From Oryza sativa Japonica Group (lineage: Eukaryota; Streptophyta; Magnoliopsida; Poales; Poaceae), in contig NC_089036.1 in the NCBI RefSeq assembly GCF_034140825.1, positions 25,929,001 through 25,993,000 of the forward strand: a DNA stretch of 64,000 nt, written 5' to 3'. The notes below the pieces were generated by a model. It made no database searches, was not told the DNA's origin, and saw only the letters and a program-made list of their open reading frames with translations. Below are positions 39,100 to 51,145 of the stretch, piece after piece. The position numbers and the translations under genes were made by a program. Within the stretch, counting starts at the first letter, position 1, and each line of letters begins with the position of its first letter.

Positions 39100-41148
39100 C
39101 TAGCTGGGTGGTCCGCGCAATTGCGCGGCTAGCACCCACAAAATTATCTAATTTTTCACATGATTCTACTTAAAATTTATTAAATATCTATCTCGTTGTT
39201 TTAGGACTTTCAAAGATCAAACATTATCATCCCCAGGTTTATAATTTTATAATTTTTAAAAGTCACACCTGTTGCTACCCTTACTCCTTTGTCACCCATT
39301 TATTTGTTGCGCGGCTAGCACCCATCCAGAATTATATATTTTTAAGCATGGTTTTATTTAAATTTGTTAAATAGCCATCTAGCCGATCTTGAAAGATTGA
39401 ATCTTATTATCATCGGGTTAGTTTTTAAAAGTCAATAAGTCGTCACCCCTTACATTTTTACCACTCATTTATTTGATTGCCCAACCTTTCACAACTTTTA
39501 TTCATCCTCTTTGAAACTTTCATATTTAGATCTTATAGTTTTTTAGTTCATTGTCTTGTCAATTGACATATTTATATTTTTAGAAGTTACATCAAATGTC
39601 GTCATTGTACTGTTCTACAATCCACCCGATGTCTCCTTTTAGTTGTCATTGGAATTTAAAAAGTCAAATATGATATTATGATTATTGTTGTTTTTTTTTC
39701 TTTTTAGAAGTCCAGTCAAACGTCACGACTGCGCTCCTTGACGGCTTGCCCGCTGCTGTTTCTCTTAATCGTCATTGAGATTTTTAAAATTGAATCTAAT
39801 CGTCATTTATTTTTTTATTGTTTTAAAATGTCCCATCAACCGCTACACCCTATTTATCCCTCCCTCTTTATTGATATTTACCATTGTTGTGTTACGGGTT
39901 GTTCTTTTAATATTTCTTTTTTTTATTTTGAACTTTTGTTATTCATAAATCGTATTCTTTCTTAAACTTTTGTTTTTATTTTTCTAATTTCATAATTTAT
40001 TTTTTAAATTTTAATTAATCACATGTTGTGTTGTAGATGGTTTTTTCTTTTCATAGTCTTTATTATTATTATTTCAAATTTAGTTACTTATAAATCATCT
40101 GAATTGCTGGATGTATATTTGGTGATTAAAAAGGATCGAATAGAGACAGTCGCTTCATTTTTACTAGCAACAAATATATCAAAGTATGTTCTAAATAGTT
40201 TTGAAGTGATTAGACTGAAAAAATAATACTTACATGTGCACACGTATATACACGGCTTTCTGCCTACCTAGTTCCTGTTTTGCTTTTTTTTTCCACTGGA
40301 ATCAAATAGGTTTAGATAACAGTTTTAGAATTGGATCTCGATTATTCCATCGAGCAGGGCGCTTTGTACTCCTATATTAGCACTACAACTCTAATTCCTA
40401 TATTTATATATAGGTGTTATATCTCAACCGTTAAATTATGAACGTTAAATTGTGAATCCACTATAATCTAAACGTTTATCTGACTGTCAGTTTATAGCGG
40501 CTTGCACTAATTCATCTCCTGTGAAAAATATACACTAATTACAATATGTCGATATCATGTGTACTTTCATGAATATCAAAGAAACTTTTGGTGTTTGATG
40601 CATTGCCGGCTGCAAGTATTGATCTGTTTGTTGTAATGTCTATGTAAATATCATGTCTTTTTACTATGGTCGGCTCCCGCTATCATTGGGTTCTGCCGCT
40701 CCAGCCCAATCGTTGCTGCTTGAAATCTACAGAATATATAGGTGCAGCAGTGCAAGCTTTGTTTATTTGGCAGCACAACTCTTGCCCGTATAGGTTTGTA
40801 ATTGAATTAGATTATACGTGTACTGTGTACACCGCCAAAGAAACAGAAAAGGACAAAGACTCCTAGTATGTAACGTACACAGTTCTATAGACTTATCTTT
40901 TCTACTGTAAACAGTTAAAATCTAGAATTGCCAAAGGTTTTAATTGATCTTGTATTGGGTTCTTATATGGACTCCTATTTCAGTATTGCTTATTTTTAAT
41001 TCCGAATTTCAGTTATTTTTTAGTTTGTATTTCTACTTGGACTCTTCTTTTCTTTTTCTTCGATTATTGTGGGAATTTCTAGCCTCCACAGCGAATGTGG
41101 TGGCTTCTTTTCGAGCTGTCTTAATAATATAATAGATTTATATAGAGA
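39100..41148 (-). mobile_element. Non-autonomous Helitron, about 2.05 kb
   Basis: On the minus strand the 5' end TCTCTATATAAATCTATTAT is at 41148, preceded by A. The 3' end is the hairpin GCCGCGCAATTGCGCGG followed by ACCACCCAGCTAG at 39100, then T. The interior is AT-rich and contains short direct repeats (gcgcggctagcaccca at about 39124 and 39310) and two minisatellite units near 40975-41050. I see no Rep/helicase coding and no convincing captured exon. The ORFs at 39738-40226 look like AT-rich noise. Confidence 0.8.
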
Positions 41149-42290
41149 TAACAATGTAGTTATTAGTGTAGTTACAATGTAACTAGCATGTACTTAGAAT
41201 ATAACTTAGATGTAACTTAAACAAATCTGCCATAAACATGCGATGATGAGACTAGCTTGTGAAAAATAGGGTTTAGATCCGATAGCAAAATATCTCAGCA
41301 CAAATCTTAGCGCGGAATCGACGGCCAAAAAATTCAATAGTTTTCACTCAGGAAAGCTGTCGACAGTTAGCTAGTAGAACCGTTTACAATATTACAACAT
41401 CTATGGTTTATGTTTCGCCCATAGTTTAGAGTTCCACTAATCTCTCGATCAAATCTCTAATTTAAGGACATAGCTGAAGAATAGGTAATTTTGTGATTTA
41501 CATAGTGTAAGCGAATTTTTATGACCATATTATATAGTCATGTTAATATAAATATGTGAGCTTGCAATTTAATTTATCCAATATCTTTATCTTTACCTAC
41601 TTAAAATATTTATAGTGCTTATACCGTCCCACCTCTCTATCTCTACGATTATAAAATTTAAAGGTGTTTCTATAGTTCCACCTCTATATCTCTACTATTA
41701 TAAAAATTAAAAGTGTTTTTGTTAGGGGCTTGGTACGTCATCCATCTTTCATACGTATCCATCGTTCGTCTTTCACACTAGTCCTATCATATATATCGCA
41801 TATATGGGTTAGCAGATAGGATGGGATTCGGGAAGGCCCGATTGGTACATCGCGAGTCCATCCATGACTCCTCTTTGTCCATATAAGTGGCTCCGTCGAG
41901 CATTGTTCTCCATCACTAATTATATACGTTGGCATACTATCAAAGAGTTCGATTAAATTACATTTCCGTTTGTCATCTAATTTTTGGTTTCATCTATGGC
42001 CGGCCACCATCACCATGAGTACCTGCATAATATATATGCATACGAGTTGTAAGTTGAGTCTCCAATTGAAAATAATATACATATACGATGTTGCTATCCA
42101 ACTTCAGCATACAATCAAAGCAGCGATGAAAGTCTCACACACGATAGATGATTCAGGCCGTAATGAATATTGCTGTGCGCCTGTTAGTTGTGCCCACGCC
42201 GTAACACGGCCGGACAGCAATCGGATGATAGCAATGTACGTATTGTAGGTTTGTTTCAAATATATTTGATCACGAGGTGAAACCTTTACA
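41149..42290. other. AT-rich spacer with tandem Helitron 5' ends
   Basis: At about 41635-41700 the motif tatctctacgattataaaat is followed 51 bp later by tatctctactattataaaaa. Both are matches to the Helitron 5' terminus on the plus strand, with similar flanking accctct sequence. No matching 3' end was located. The rest is AT-rich with no gene. Confidence 0.45.
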
Positions 42291-42359
42291 ATTGTTTTTT
42301 AAATCGACCTCCTGCGAAGGGATAAGTCCTACGTTCCACCGGCCCAGGCAATTGTATCG

Positions 42360-43060
42360 TTCAGAAAAGCTAACGCGCGCGTGCGCGTTGGCGGCGAGCG
42401 TTTCCGATAGTTTAGCCTAATTAATTAAGTGATTAGTAGATAATGACGGTAATTAAGATATGATTTCCTTTTTTCCGGAAGATTTTTTCTGCTAACCGAT
42501 TGAAAACTTTCAAGTTAGATATCAAAACTTTTGAAGTTAAATTTTAAAAACTTTTAAAACTTAATTTGAAAATTTTCAACTCGAAATTTAAATGTGTAAG
42601 ACAAATTTTGAAAACTTTCAACTCGAGATTTGAAAACTTTCAAGTATAGATTTGAAAATTTTTTAAGTTAAGATTTGAAAAAAATATGAGAACTTTCGAC
42701 TCAGATTTAAAAACTTTCAACTTGAGATTTGAAAACTCTTGACTCCGATCCAAAAACTTTCGACTCAGATTCGAAAACTTTCGACTCAGATTCGAAAACT
42801 TTCGACTCGAGATTCGAAAACTTTCCACTCAAATTTGAAAACTTTCAACTCAAGATTTGAATACTTTCAAATCAGATTTAAAAATTTTCAACTCAAAACA
42901 TTTTGAAAAAAATAAGTGTGCTAAAGATTAAAAAAAGTAATCAGAAAAAACGAAAAAAAAACACAAAAGAAAAAATAAAGAAGAAATCGCGAAAAAAAAA
43001 GAAAAAAATGGCTGATGGGCTGGGAGGCCCGGGAGTAGCTGGCGCGCGCGCCAACTAGCA
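42360..43060. repeat. Unclassified repeat with a 21-22 bp satellite
   Basis: A GC-rich end (gctaacgcgcgcgtgcgcgt at 42369) and another (agctggcgcgcgcgccaact at 43038) bracket an array at about 42500-42896. Its unit is close to gattcgaaaactttcgactca, about 18 copies, cleanest at 42740-42830. The two ends look like inverse versions of one GC palindrome. It may be a transposon whose interior has become a satellite. Family not recognised. Confidence 0.55.
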
Positions 43061-43079
43061 ATCCCCTGTATTGTCTACG

Positions 43080-43945
43080 TCGGCGTCGTTCAAGGCTGCA
43101 TCAGTACATTCAACCTCTTGGATTGCTCTGGTTTGGATGATATATTTGCCTGCCTATTTATCATATGTCTTAGTTAATCTAGTCTTAGTAACTCAATTTA
43201 GCTCTATCGGTTGTCTCTCGCTTTAGGGTTTCTGCCAGTATCGGCTAAATTGTTTTACTAGATTAGATTAGCTAAGGCATCTACCACTCTAAAAATCCGT
43301 CAAGGGCATGATCGTCTAGATATTATGTTTCTTTTCATACTTAGTGTTGTATTAGTTAAGTTTGATCTACTAAGTTGTGCTTAGAACCATAATCCCTAGC
43401 CTACTTGTTGACTGCCAATAAGGGTTTTATCGGGGTTTCAACCGATGAGTTATCTGGATGTTGCATCGGCTTATAAGGACTGCATATATAAGTTGGATTT
43501 AGCCGATGATAACAAATATTTCATTGATTTATCTAATGTTGTGGATTTTATGACATCGAACCTCCAGCCGATGTATCATTTAACCTTCAGATCAATACTT
43601 GTTCTATCATATCATTGTTAGTCGAATGGTTTCTATTGGATTACATTGTTGCTTTCTTACATTATCATCAGTCGATTGCCTTTATATTGTTATTTACATC
43701 AAGCGTCAGAATCTACATCAGAATCATAGCCGATAGCTCAAAACCCTATTGCTATCGGCTAGTATCGGCATCAGCTGGAATTAATCTATCGGCTTGCCAG
43801 CCGATCGGCTCATTGATCTGCTATTTGTATATCTTGTCAGTTACAGAATCAAACTGAATGGCACTCCCGCATCTCATCAACATCTTGAACCTGCACTAGA
43901 GTTAAGCAGATCTCCCAGGCCAGTGTGTGTTTTTCGCATCAACAG
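43080..43945. mobile_element. Possible LTR-retrotransposon fragment
   Basis: The sequence carries many copies of atcggct/agccgat and ends gcatcaaca near 43942 after a block (gaacctgcactagag, agatctcccaggcc) that I associate with ends of rice LTRs. I could not define a second end or a target duplication. It is broken or partial, and no age can be given. Confidence 0.35.
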
Positions 43946-44860
43946 GCCCACAAGCCGAGCAGCAGAGCGCGGCCCACATATGCGGGGACGGTCCGATGCA
44001 CTTCCGCAACCCATTGGGCGCAGCGTAACCAGCAGCGGTGGTGGCCCAACACTGGGCGAATCTGAGCCGTCCGATCTAATGGATGGATCTCCGATCTAAT
44101 GGATGGCTCCGATCGTCCCCGTGCCGGATGAAGCGCCGACCAGGAGAGAGGGGCAAAACCCTAGCTCCCAAATCCCTCTCCCAATCCCATTTCTCTCCGG
44201 CGACGAGCAAGCGGAACGACAACAAAGGCGGCAATGGCGGTCCGGCGAGCTGGTGCGCGCGTGTGGTGATGACCGCCGAGCAGCTCCTGCTTTGCCGGCT
44301 GGGGGCCGCACCCGAGGGCGGCACAAAGCCATGCCACAGTGTCGGCGGTCCGGCTAGGCAGGCGCGCAAATGGCGACGAGCGCCGAGCGGCCTGGACCTC
44401 ATCGGTGGGAGGGGTGACGCCAAGCCGACGCTTCCCGTCTTCGGCAAGGGACGGTGGAAGGGTGCTCCAGGACAGCGCGCGCACGGGGAACCCGACGCAA
44501 CTGCGAGGAGGTGAAGGTGCGGCGGTGCCGCTTCCTAGAAAGCTCCGGTGAGCTTAGGGGCTTCAAGTCCGGTAAGTAACCCGAACCCTTAGATTAATTG
44601 GTTTGGATTTTGACTCTTAGGGTTCTTACCAGAAATTAGGGTTCTTCGAATTTGGGGAATTTTGTCGGGAAATTTCAATCTATTTTATTCCCTCTTTTTG
44701 AGTTACGGGAGTTTCAATATCGTTTATCCTCTTTTAATTTTGGGAACTTCAATCTAGTTTATCCCTTTGCTCAATTTCAGTTTCTTTTTCTTTTGCTTTG
44801 GCCGGCGTTTCATCGCGCGGGCGGGGACGGAGTGCGCCGCTCGGTCCCCTCGGAAAGATT
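43946..44860. other. GC-rich orphan segment, possible gene fragment
   Basis: From about 43946 to 44570 the composition becomes GC-rich and includes aaaccctagc (a telo-box-like motif of plant gene leaders) at 44155 and ggccca/tgggc motifs. Frames on both strands (up to 143 codons) are open, but none has recognisable domains and they contradict each other. It looks like the 5' part of a gene or a captured fragment, with no identifiable product. Confidence 0.35.
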
Positions 44861-45390
44861 GAGATTAAGATAAAATAAGATTTTCACAGACGATTAAAGT
44901 AAATTGAATCAGACTTTCTTTTTTTGTTTTAATGTTTTTTCACCCTTTTTCGTTATTACGGACGACAGAAATGTTTTTTATTTTTTAAGTAGAGATAGAG
45001 ATATATAGTACCGTGTCACGAATAAGAGAATTCAATTTTTTTTACTGCGTCACATAATTTTTTTTTGAATCGGACATATTCTTTTTTTTATTTTTTTCGC
45101 CTTTTTTTATCGCGTCGACGGAATCGGATTCTTTTTTTTTCTTTTTTTCACCCAATTTTTTTTCGCCACATTCCTTTTTTTTCAATCGGACAGATTCTTT
45201 TTTATTTTTTTTTGCCCGTTTTTTTCGCACGGATGATAGATGATAGGAACATCTCTTATTTTTAAATAGTAGAAATAGAGATATGGTCCGTATAACTCCA
45301 TTTCCATTTTAGAAAAACAGTTATGGAAATAGTTGAGATTGTTTTCTACTGTTTCCAACCCTTTTCGTCGCTACTCCTACATGCGCTTCT
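44861..45390. repeat. T-rich repeat block with Helitron-like ends
   Basis: A degenerate tandem block at about 45055-45245 of ttcttttttttattttttttc alternating with tcgcc, aatcgga and cgcacg. Two places read, on the minus strand, as Helitron-like starts (TCTCTACTTAAAAAAT at about 45000 and TCTCTATTTCTACTATTT at about 45285). Ends were not paired. The LRR kinase promoter follows. Confidence 0.4.
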
Positions 45391-45498
45391 ATCTCTATTT
45401 ATACTGTGAATTCCAAGCAATTTTTCTGCCCGTATACCAATCACCCTTGAGCTCCCACTCACCTTCAGTTCCATTGGCGCTGAAAAACATAAACAGGC
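45391..45498 (+). promoter_or_regulatory. Core promoter of the LRR receptor kinase
   Basis: A TATA-like ctatttatact lies at about 45395-45405, roughly 95 bp before the ATG. It sits immediately downstream of repeat-derived DNA, so most upstream control sequence would be of transposon origin. Confidence 0.5.
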
Positions 45499-48400
45499 AT
45501 GAATGCTCTAGTGATCTTGCTATGCTCCACGTTGCTTTTGTATTCCCCTGCGGCGGTATGCACGGTAGGGAGCAGCAGCAGCAGCACAAACGCCACCGAC
45601 AAGCAGGCAGCCGCGCTGCTCTCCTTCAGGTCCATGGTGTCCGACCCATCCGGCGCGCTCACCTGGTGGAACGCCTCCAACCACCCGTGCAGGTGGCGTG
45701 GCGTCGCGTGCGGCCGCGGCCGGCACGCGGGCAGCGTCGTCGCGCTAAGCCTCGGCTCCTCGTCGTTGTCCGGGCTCATCTCGCCGTTCTTGGGTAACCT
45801 CTCGTTCCTGCGTGTGCTAGACCTTGGGGCGAACCAGCTGGTTGGCCAGATTCCTCCCGAGCTGGGGCGTCTCGGTAGGCTCCGAGAGCTTAACCTTTCT
45901 GGCAACTCGCTAGAAGGGGGCATCCCACCGGCGTTGGCGATAGGATGTAGCAAGCTCGAGAGCCTTAGCCTGGACTCCAACCACCTCCGTGGTGAGATCC
46001 CGGGTGAGATCGCCGCGTTGAGGAATCTAGCGTACTTGAATCTTCGTGCAAATAATCTGTCGGGAGAGATCCCGCCATCCCTGGGTAACTTGTCATCACT
46101 TTACTTCTTGAATCTAGGGTTCAACATGCTATTTGGTGAGATTCCAGCTTCCTTGGGCAATCTTTCCCAGCTCAATGCTCTTGGTATTCAACATAACCAA
46201 TTATCTGGTGGCATACCTTCTTCTCTTGGTCACTTGAACAACCTTACCAGTCTTCTCCTACAAGCTAACGGTCTGATAGGGTCCATTCCTCCTAATATTT
46301 GTAACATATCATTCCTAAAACATTTTTCTGTAGAAAACAATGAGCTCAGTGGGATGCTACCACCGAACGTGTTCAACACACTTCCTATGCTCGAGACTTT
46401 CGATGCGGGGGAGAATATGTTTGATGGCCATATCCCATCATCACTGGTTAATGCCTCCAAACTCTCTAGATTTCAGATCGCGGAAAACCACTTCAGTGGT
46501 GTAATTCCTCCAGAGTTAGGAGGGTTACAGGGTCTCAAGTGGTTTATTCTCACTGAAAATGATCTTGAAGCCAAAGAATCTAACGACTGGAAGTTTATGA
46601 AAGCATTAACAAATTGCTCCCAATTAGAAGTTTTGGAATTGGAAGCCAATAAGTTTAGTGGAACTCTTCCATCCGTAATTTCCAACTTATCCGCATCACT
46701 AACAATCCTCACTCTAGCTAGCAACAAAATTGTAGGGAACATGCCTAGAGAAATTGGCAAACTAATCAATTTAGGTGCACTTGTCGCACATAACAATTTT
46801 CTGACTGGAAGTCCACCGTCATCATTAGGTATGCTTCAAAACCTAAGAATTTTGTGGCTAGATAACAATTACTTTAGTGGGCCATTCCCTCGTGTTATAT
46901 GCAATTTAACTCATATGGACTCTTTAGACCTTGGAAGGAATAATTTTAGTGGTAGCATCCCAATAACAGTGGGAAACATGGTTTCACTGTCGAGTCTACG
47001 TTTCTCGTTTAATAACTTTATAGGTACCATCCCAACTAGTTTATTCAACATCACAACACTCTCAATATATTTGGATATCTCCTACAATCACTTAGACGGG
47101 TCAATACCACCTGAAGTTGGGAATCTACCGAATCTTGTATACCTTGATGCCCGGTATAATCAATTATCAGGGGAAATTCCTATTACTTTCGAAAAATGCC
47201 AGCTTCTCCAGATTTTGTATCTGCAAAACAATTCATTTATTGGTAATATCCCATCATCCTTTAGTGAGATGAAGGGTTTAGAAATTCTCGACCTCTCTAG
47301 TAACAATTTTTCAGGCCAAATACCAAAGTTCTTTGGACACTTCCTCACACTCTATGATTTAAACCTCTCTTACAATAACTTTGACGGTGAAGTGCCAGTG
47401 TTTGGTGTTTTTGCAAATGCTACTGGCATTTCGGTCCAAGGGAACAACAAGCTTTGTGGGGGCATTCCAGATCTTCACTTGCCTACATGTTCTCTTAAGA
47501 TTTCCAAGAGAAGGCATAGAGTTCCAGGGTTGGCGATTGTTGTTCCCCTTGTTGCTACAACAATATGTATCCTTTCATTGCTCCTTTTCTTCCATGCTTG
47601 GTATAAGAACAGATTAACAAAAAGTCCTTCAACAATGTCCATGCGAGCCCATCAACTTGTCTCCTACCAGCAGTTGGTACATGCAACAGATGGCTTCTCG
47701 ACGACCAATTTGTTGGGTACTGGGAGCTATGGATCAGTCTATAGAGGTAAATTGTTCGATGAAACTGGTGAGAATGAAAATCTTATCGCTGTAAAAGTAT
47801 TGAAACTTCAGACACCTGGGGCTCTTAAGAGTTTCACGGCGGAATGTGAAGCGATGAAGAACTTAAGACACCGGAACCTTGTTAAGATAGTTACAGCATG
47901 CTCAAGCATGGACTTCAATGGAAACGACTTCAAAGCAATTGTGTTCGACTTCATGCCCAATGGTTGCCTAGAAGAGTGGCTCCATCCTCAGATAGATAAC
48001 CAATTGGAAGAGAGGCACTTGAATCTTGTCCACAGAGTAGGTATACTCTTTGATGTGGCTTGTGCATTGGATTATCTTCATTTCCATGGCACTACACCTG
48101 TTGTGCACTGCGATCTTAAACCAAGTAATGTGCTTCTTGATGCTGATATGGTAGCACATGTTGGAGATTTTGGGCTAGCCAAGATACTGTCTTCTCAACC
48201 CTCAACGAGCTCGATGGGATTTAGAGGGACAATTGGTTATGCTCCACCTGGTTAGTTTATCATTCTTTTTATTTGCATCTATCGATTTATTTAACACAAG
48301 AAATTTACTTGAAAACATTACGACCTTTCAATCGTCAAATCTCTTTCACCATAGACATAGCATTATCATTTACCCAGTTTACTTACTCTCATCATCACTG

Positions 48401-48776
48401 TTCAATTCAAACAGAATATGGTGCTGGAAATATGGTTTCAACTCACGGAGACATCTATAGCTATGGAATTCTTGTTCTTGAAATGATTACTGGAAGGCGG
48501 CCTACAGATAACACATGTGAGCAAGGATTTAGCCTTCGCAAGTGCGTTGAGATGGCCCTGAATAATCGAGCGATGGACATTCTCGATGTAGAGCTGGTAA
48601 CAGAGCTTGAAAACGCGCCGCCTGCAACATCCATGGATGGTCCGTCAGAAAGGGTGAACTCCCTGATTTCGCTACTTAAACTCGGGCTGCTCTGCTCTGG
48701 GGAAATGCCATTGAGTAGAATGTCAACCAAAGATATCATCAAGGAGCTGCTTGTAATCAAAAGGGCACTCGCTTAA
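45499..48776 (+). CDS. LRR receptor-like kinase, subfamily XII (Xa21/FLS2/EFR group), non-RD
   Basis: Plasma-membrane receptor kinase. Two exons (45499-48250 and 48415-48776) with the single intron in the kinase domain, as is usual for this group, give 1037 aa. Order: signal peptide (1-21), N-terminal cap with [20 protein letters not shown] (about 38-57), some 20 LRRs of the [16 protein letters not shown] type, a membrane helix at about 676-700, and a kinase domain with [12 protein letters not shown] (about 739), the AVKVLK lysine (about 765), HCDLKPSN (869-876), DFGLAK and GTIGYAPPE across the splice junction. HCD instead of HRD marks a non-RD kinase, the class linked to pattern recognition in immunity (FLS2, EFR, Xa21). 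No stop or frame problem is seen, so it appears functional. The ligand is unknown. Confidence 0.94.
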
Positions 48777-49362
48777 GAAAGCTTTTTTTTAAGAGGAAGG
48801 TCACAACTTAAGAAGGCTTTTGAGAAGCAAAACATGCCAAATTATGTGCTCTTTTTTATTATTCCTGATGTATGTGCGATTCTCTTTAATTTCTAAGACA
48901 AACTCATGAATGCATGGGTTTCAAAGAACAAAAGAATTGTACTGGTGTAATATGCGATATAGATTTTCTGGATCACGGTGAAAAGATGTTGCCGCTGATA
49001 CTCTCTTTTTCCTGATTGAATATTTGTAAAGCTACAGTACCTGTTTGAGTAAACAAGCTGAACTTCACATGTATCGAAAATGCGGCCTTAATTTTCCTTT
49101 TTTTAGATGGTTGATTTTTTTTTCACCATTTTTTACTTCTATATAATACATGGACAAAAAATCGTATCTAATCTAATATTCTGATCTGACAAAAAAAAAC
49201 AAAAAAAAAAGGGGAAGAACTCAAGTCGGTTTCTCCAATTAGGCCGACACCAAGCTGTCGGTTCGGCCCAAAACCTCGCAGCCACAGGAGAGAGAAGAAT
49301 CGCGAAGGAAGAAGGCCGGAGAAGCGGAAGCGAGAGCGCACGGCGGAGGCGAGGAGGGTTTC
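48777..49362. other. 3' UTR of the kinase gene and leader of the EAPP gene
   Basis: AT-rich sequence runs to about 49215. Then comes a GC-rich leader with cggccca at about 49262 (Site II-type motif), suggesting a TATA-less housekeeping promoter for the next gene. Confidence 0.5.
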
Positions 49363-51145
49363 ATGGAGCCCGAGAAATCCAAAGAGGCGGCGAGCCAGCC
49401 GATGGAAGCGGACGCCGGCGGCCCCGTCGATCCCCGAGAACTAGGTAGCTCTCCCAATCCCCCCCTTGCTTTAGATGGCTAAAATCTTTCATGCGAACCC
49501 CTTTTGCTTCCTCCTCCAAGAACCGGAAGTATATATAAATCGTGCAGGAAATGGGAGATGCCTGACGTGTCCTGACTGATGCACCTGATTTCCCCTCTTT
49601 TGGTTTTGTGTTACCTCTGAATTTGTTAGTGTCCAGCGACGATGAGATAGATTACTCCGTGGAGCCCGAGTTCTACGATCCCGACCTGGATGATGTCGAT
49701 GAGCGGTGGGTGAGCAAGCAGAGGAAAGGGAGGACTTCTGACGCCGTGCTCAGCTGCCCCGCGTGCTTCACTACCTTGTGCCTGGATTGCCAGAGGTTGT
49801 CTTTCCTTACTGCTTCGAACTCTGTGAGGAGGCTTCTGGATTCCAATATGCATGTTTATTAAGCAGTCACTAGTTCTTTTTAGATTAGTCGATTTACTAT
49901 TTTTAGTTCTTGGATTGGCACGATGCTTTTCCTGATGATGAAGAAACTATCAGGATTGTGGTGCTGCTGCCTGTATAGGGTAGATGCTATCAATAATTTT
50001 GTTTGGAGAAGTTGGTGTATGTTAGACCATGAGGAGTATATCTATACATGTGAGCAAATCTTTTGCATACAATCGACATCCATGCTCACAATGATCAAAT
50101 TGGTTGATTTAAGTGGCTGGAAGAAATAATGGAACTTCTTAATAAATGGTTTATGCTAGGATTAGTTGTTCCTGAATTTTTAGTTTGATTTTGCTTGTAT
50201 GGGAGAAACGCTCCTGCAAGTGGAAGACATAGCTATTTGTAAACAAGTCAGGGGTGTTTAATTGCTTATCTCTATGATGAAATGGCGACTCTAGGAATAC
50301 ATTAGTGGTATATCGGAGATTTTTGGTTGGCCCATGGGGACATGCCACAATTATTTGTATTAGAGGTTGGACTTACTTTTCAGAAACTTGCAATACATTA
50401 ATGAACCATTTCAAAAATTTCTGAAGACACCTGAACCACTGCGACAATCTTGCAACATGCTGGAACATTCATGATGACTTATTTGTAACCTGCTTTGTAA
50501 ATTGAATTATCCACCTTGAAAGTCTGAAATCTTCATGAAACTTACTTTGGTTTGAAACTAAAATAAAACCTGCTTGGAACTTGTGTTGGTAACCATATAT
50601 TGTGCTTGATCATTTTCCTCTCCAGAATATGCAATTATATCACTTGATTGTACTGAGCATGTCCAATTTTTTAATACAAAATTGAGAAATCTAGATTTGT
50701 GGGAAAAAAAATCTGGAGGCAAGTTTATGTGACCTATTTGCAATTCTTTCAGTAATCATTTTATATCGTGAAACATTATGCTGTTGTTTTCATTTGCACA
50801 ATGTTCAGAAACTCCTGAAGTTCTTACTTTGAATGCTTCAAATCTTCAGACAATTATTAACTGTAGTGGCTTTCTTTGATGTTCAGGCATGAGACGTATG
50901 TAAATCAGTACCGTGCAATGTTCGTTCGCAACTGCAAGGTCAAGACTGATCAGATTCTACGGGAGGGGAAAGGCAAACGGAAAAACCGCAAGGGAAAGGC
51001 TGCTGATTCTTCTACTACATCAGAAGGTGAAAAGAAGGGTGCAGTTTATCACCCTGTTTGTTGTGAGGTTTGCTCAACTGAGGTTGGAGTGTTTGATGAA
51101 GATGAAGTTTACCACTTCTTTAATGTCATTCCTAGCAACTCCTGA
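49363..51145 (+). CDS. E2F-associated phosphoprotein (EAPP) family protein
   Basis: Small acidic nuclear protein. Exons 49363-49444, 49630-49795 and 50887-51145 join in frame to 168 aa. The N-terminus is acidic (SSDDEIDYSVEPEFYDPDLD at about residues 29-48). The conserved domain follows: SCPACFTTLCLDCQRHETYV, NQYRAMFVRNCKV, then a basic patch (GKGKRKNRKGKA) and a second Cys pair (CCEVC). The CxxC pairs suggest zinc binding. In mammals EAPP binds E2F factors and influences cell-cycle genes; the plant role is not established and is inferred from homology only. The ATG is the first in the GC-rich leader, and the stop is followed by a normal 3' UTR. Intron 2 (49796-50886) is AT-rich with no repeat of note. 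Confidence 0.87.

Noticed and set aside
39738-40226. Phe-rich ORFs as membrane proteins
   Set aside because: Translations of T-rich DNA within a Helitron.
42640-42828. Repetitive FSNLSRKFSNLSRK ORF
   Set aside because: Translation of the 21-22 bp satellite, with no other sign of a gene.
45065-45265. Phe-rich 66-codon ORF
   Set aside because: It comes from the T-rich tandem repeat.
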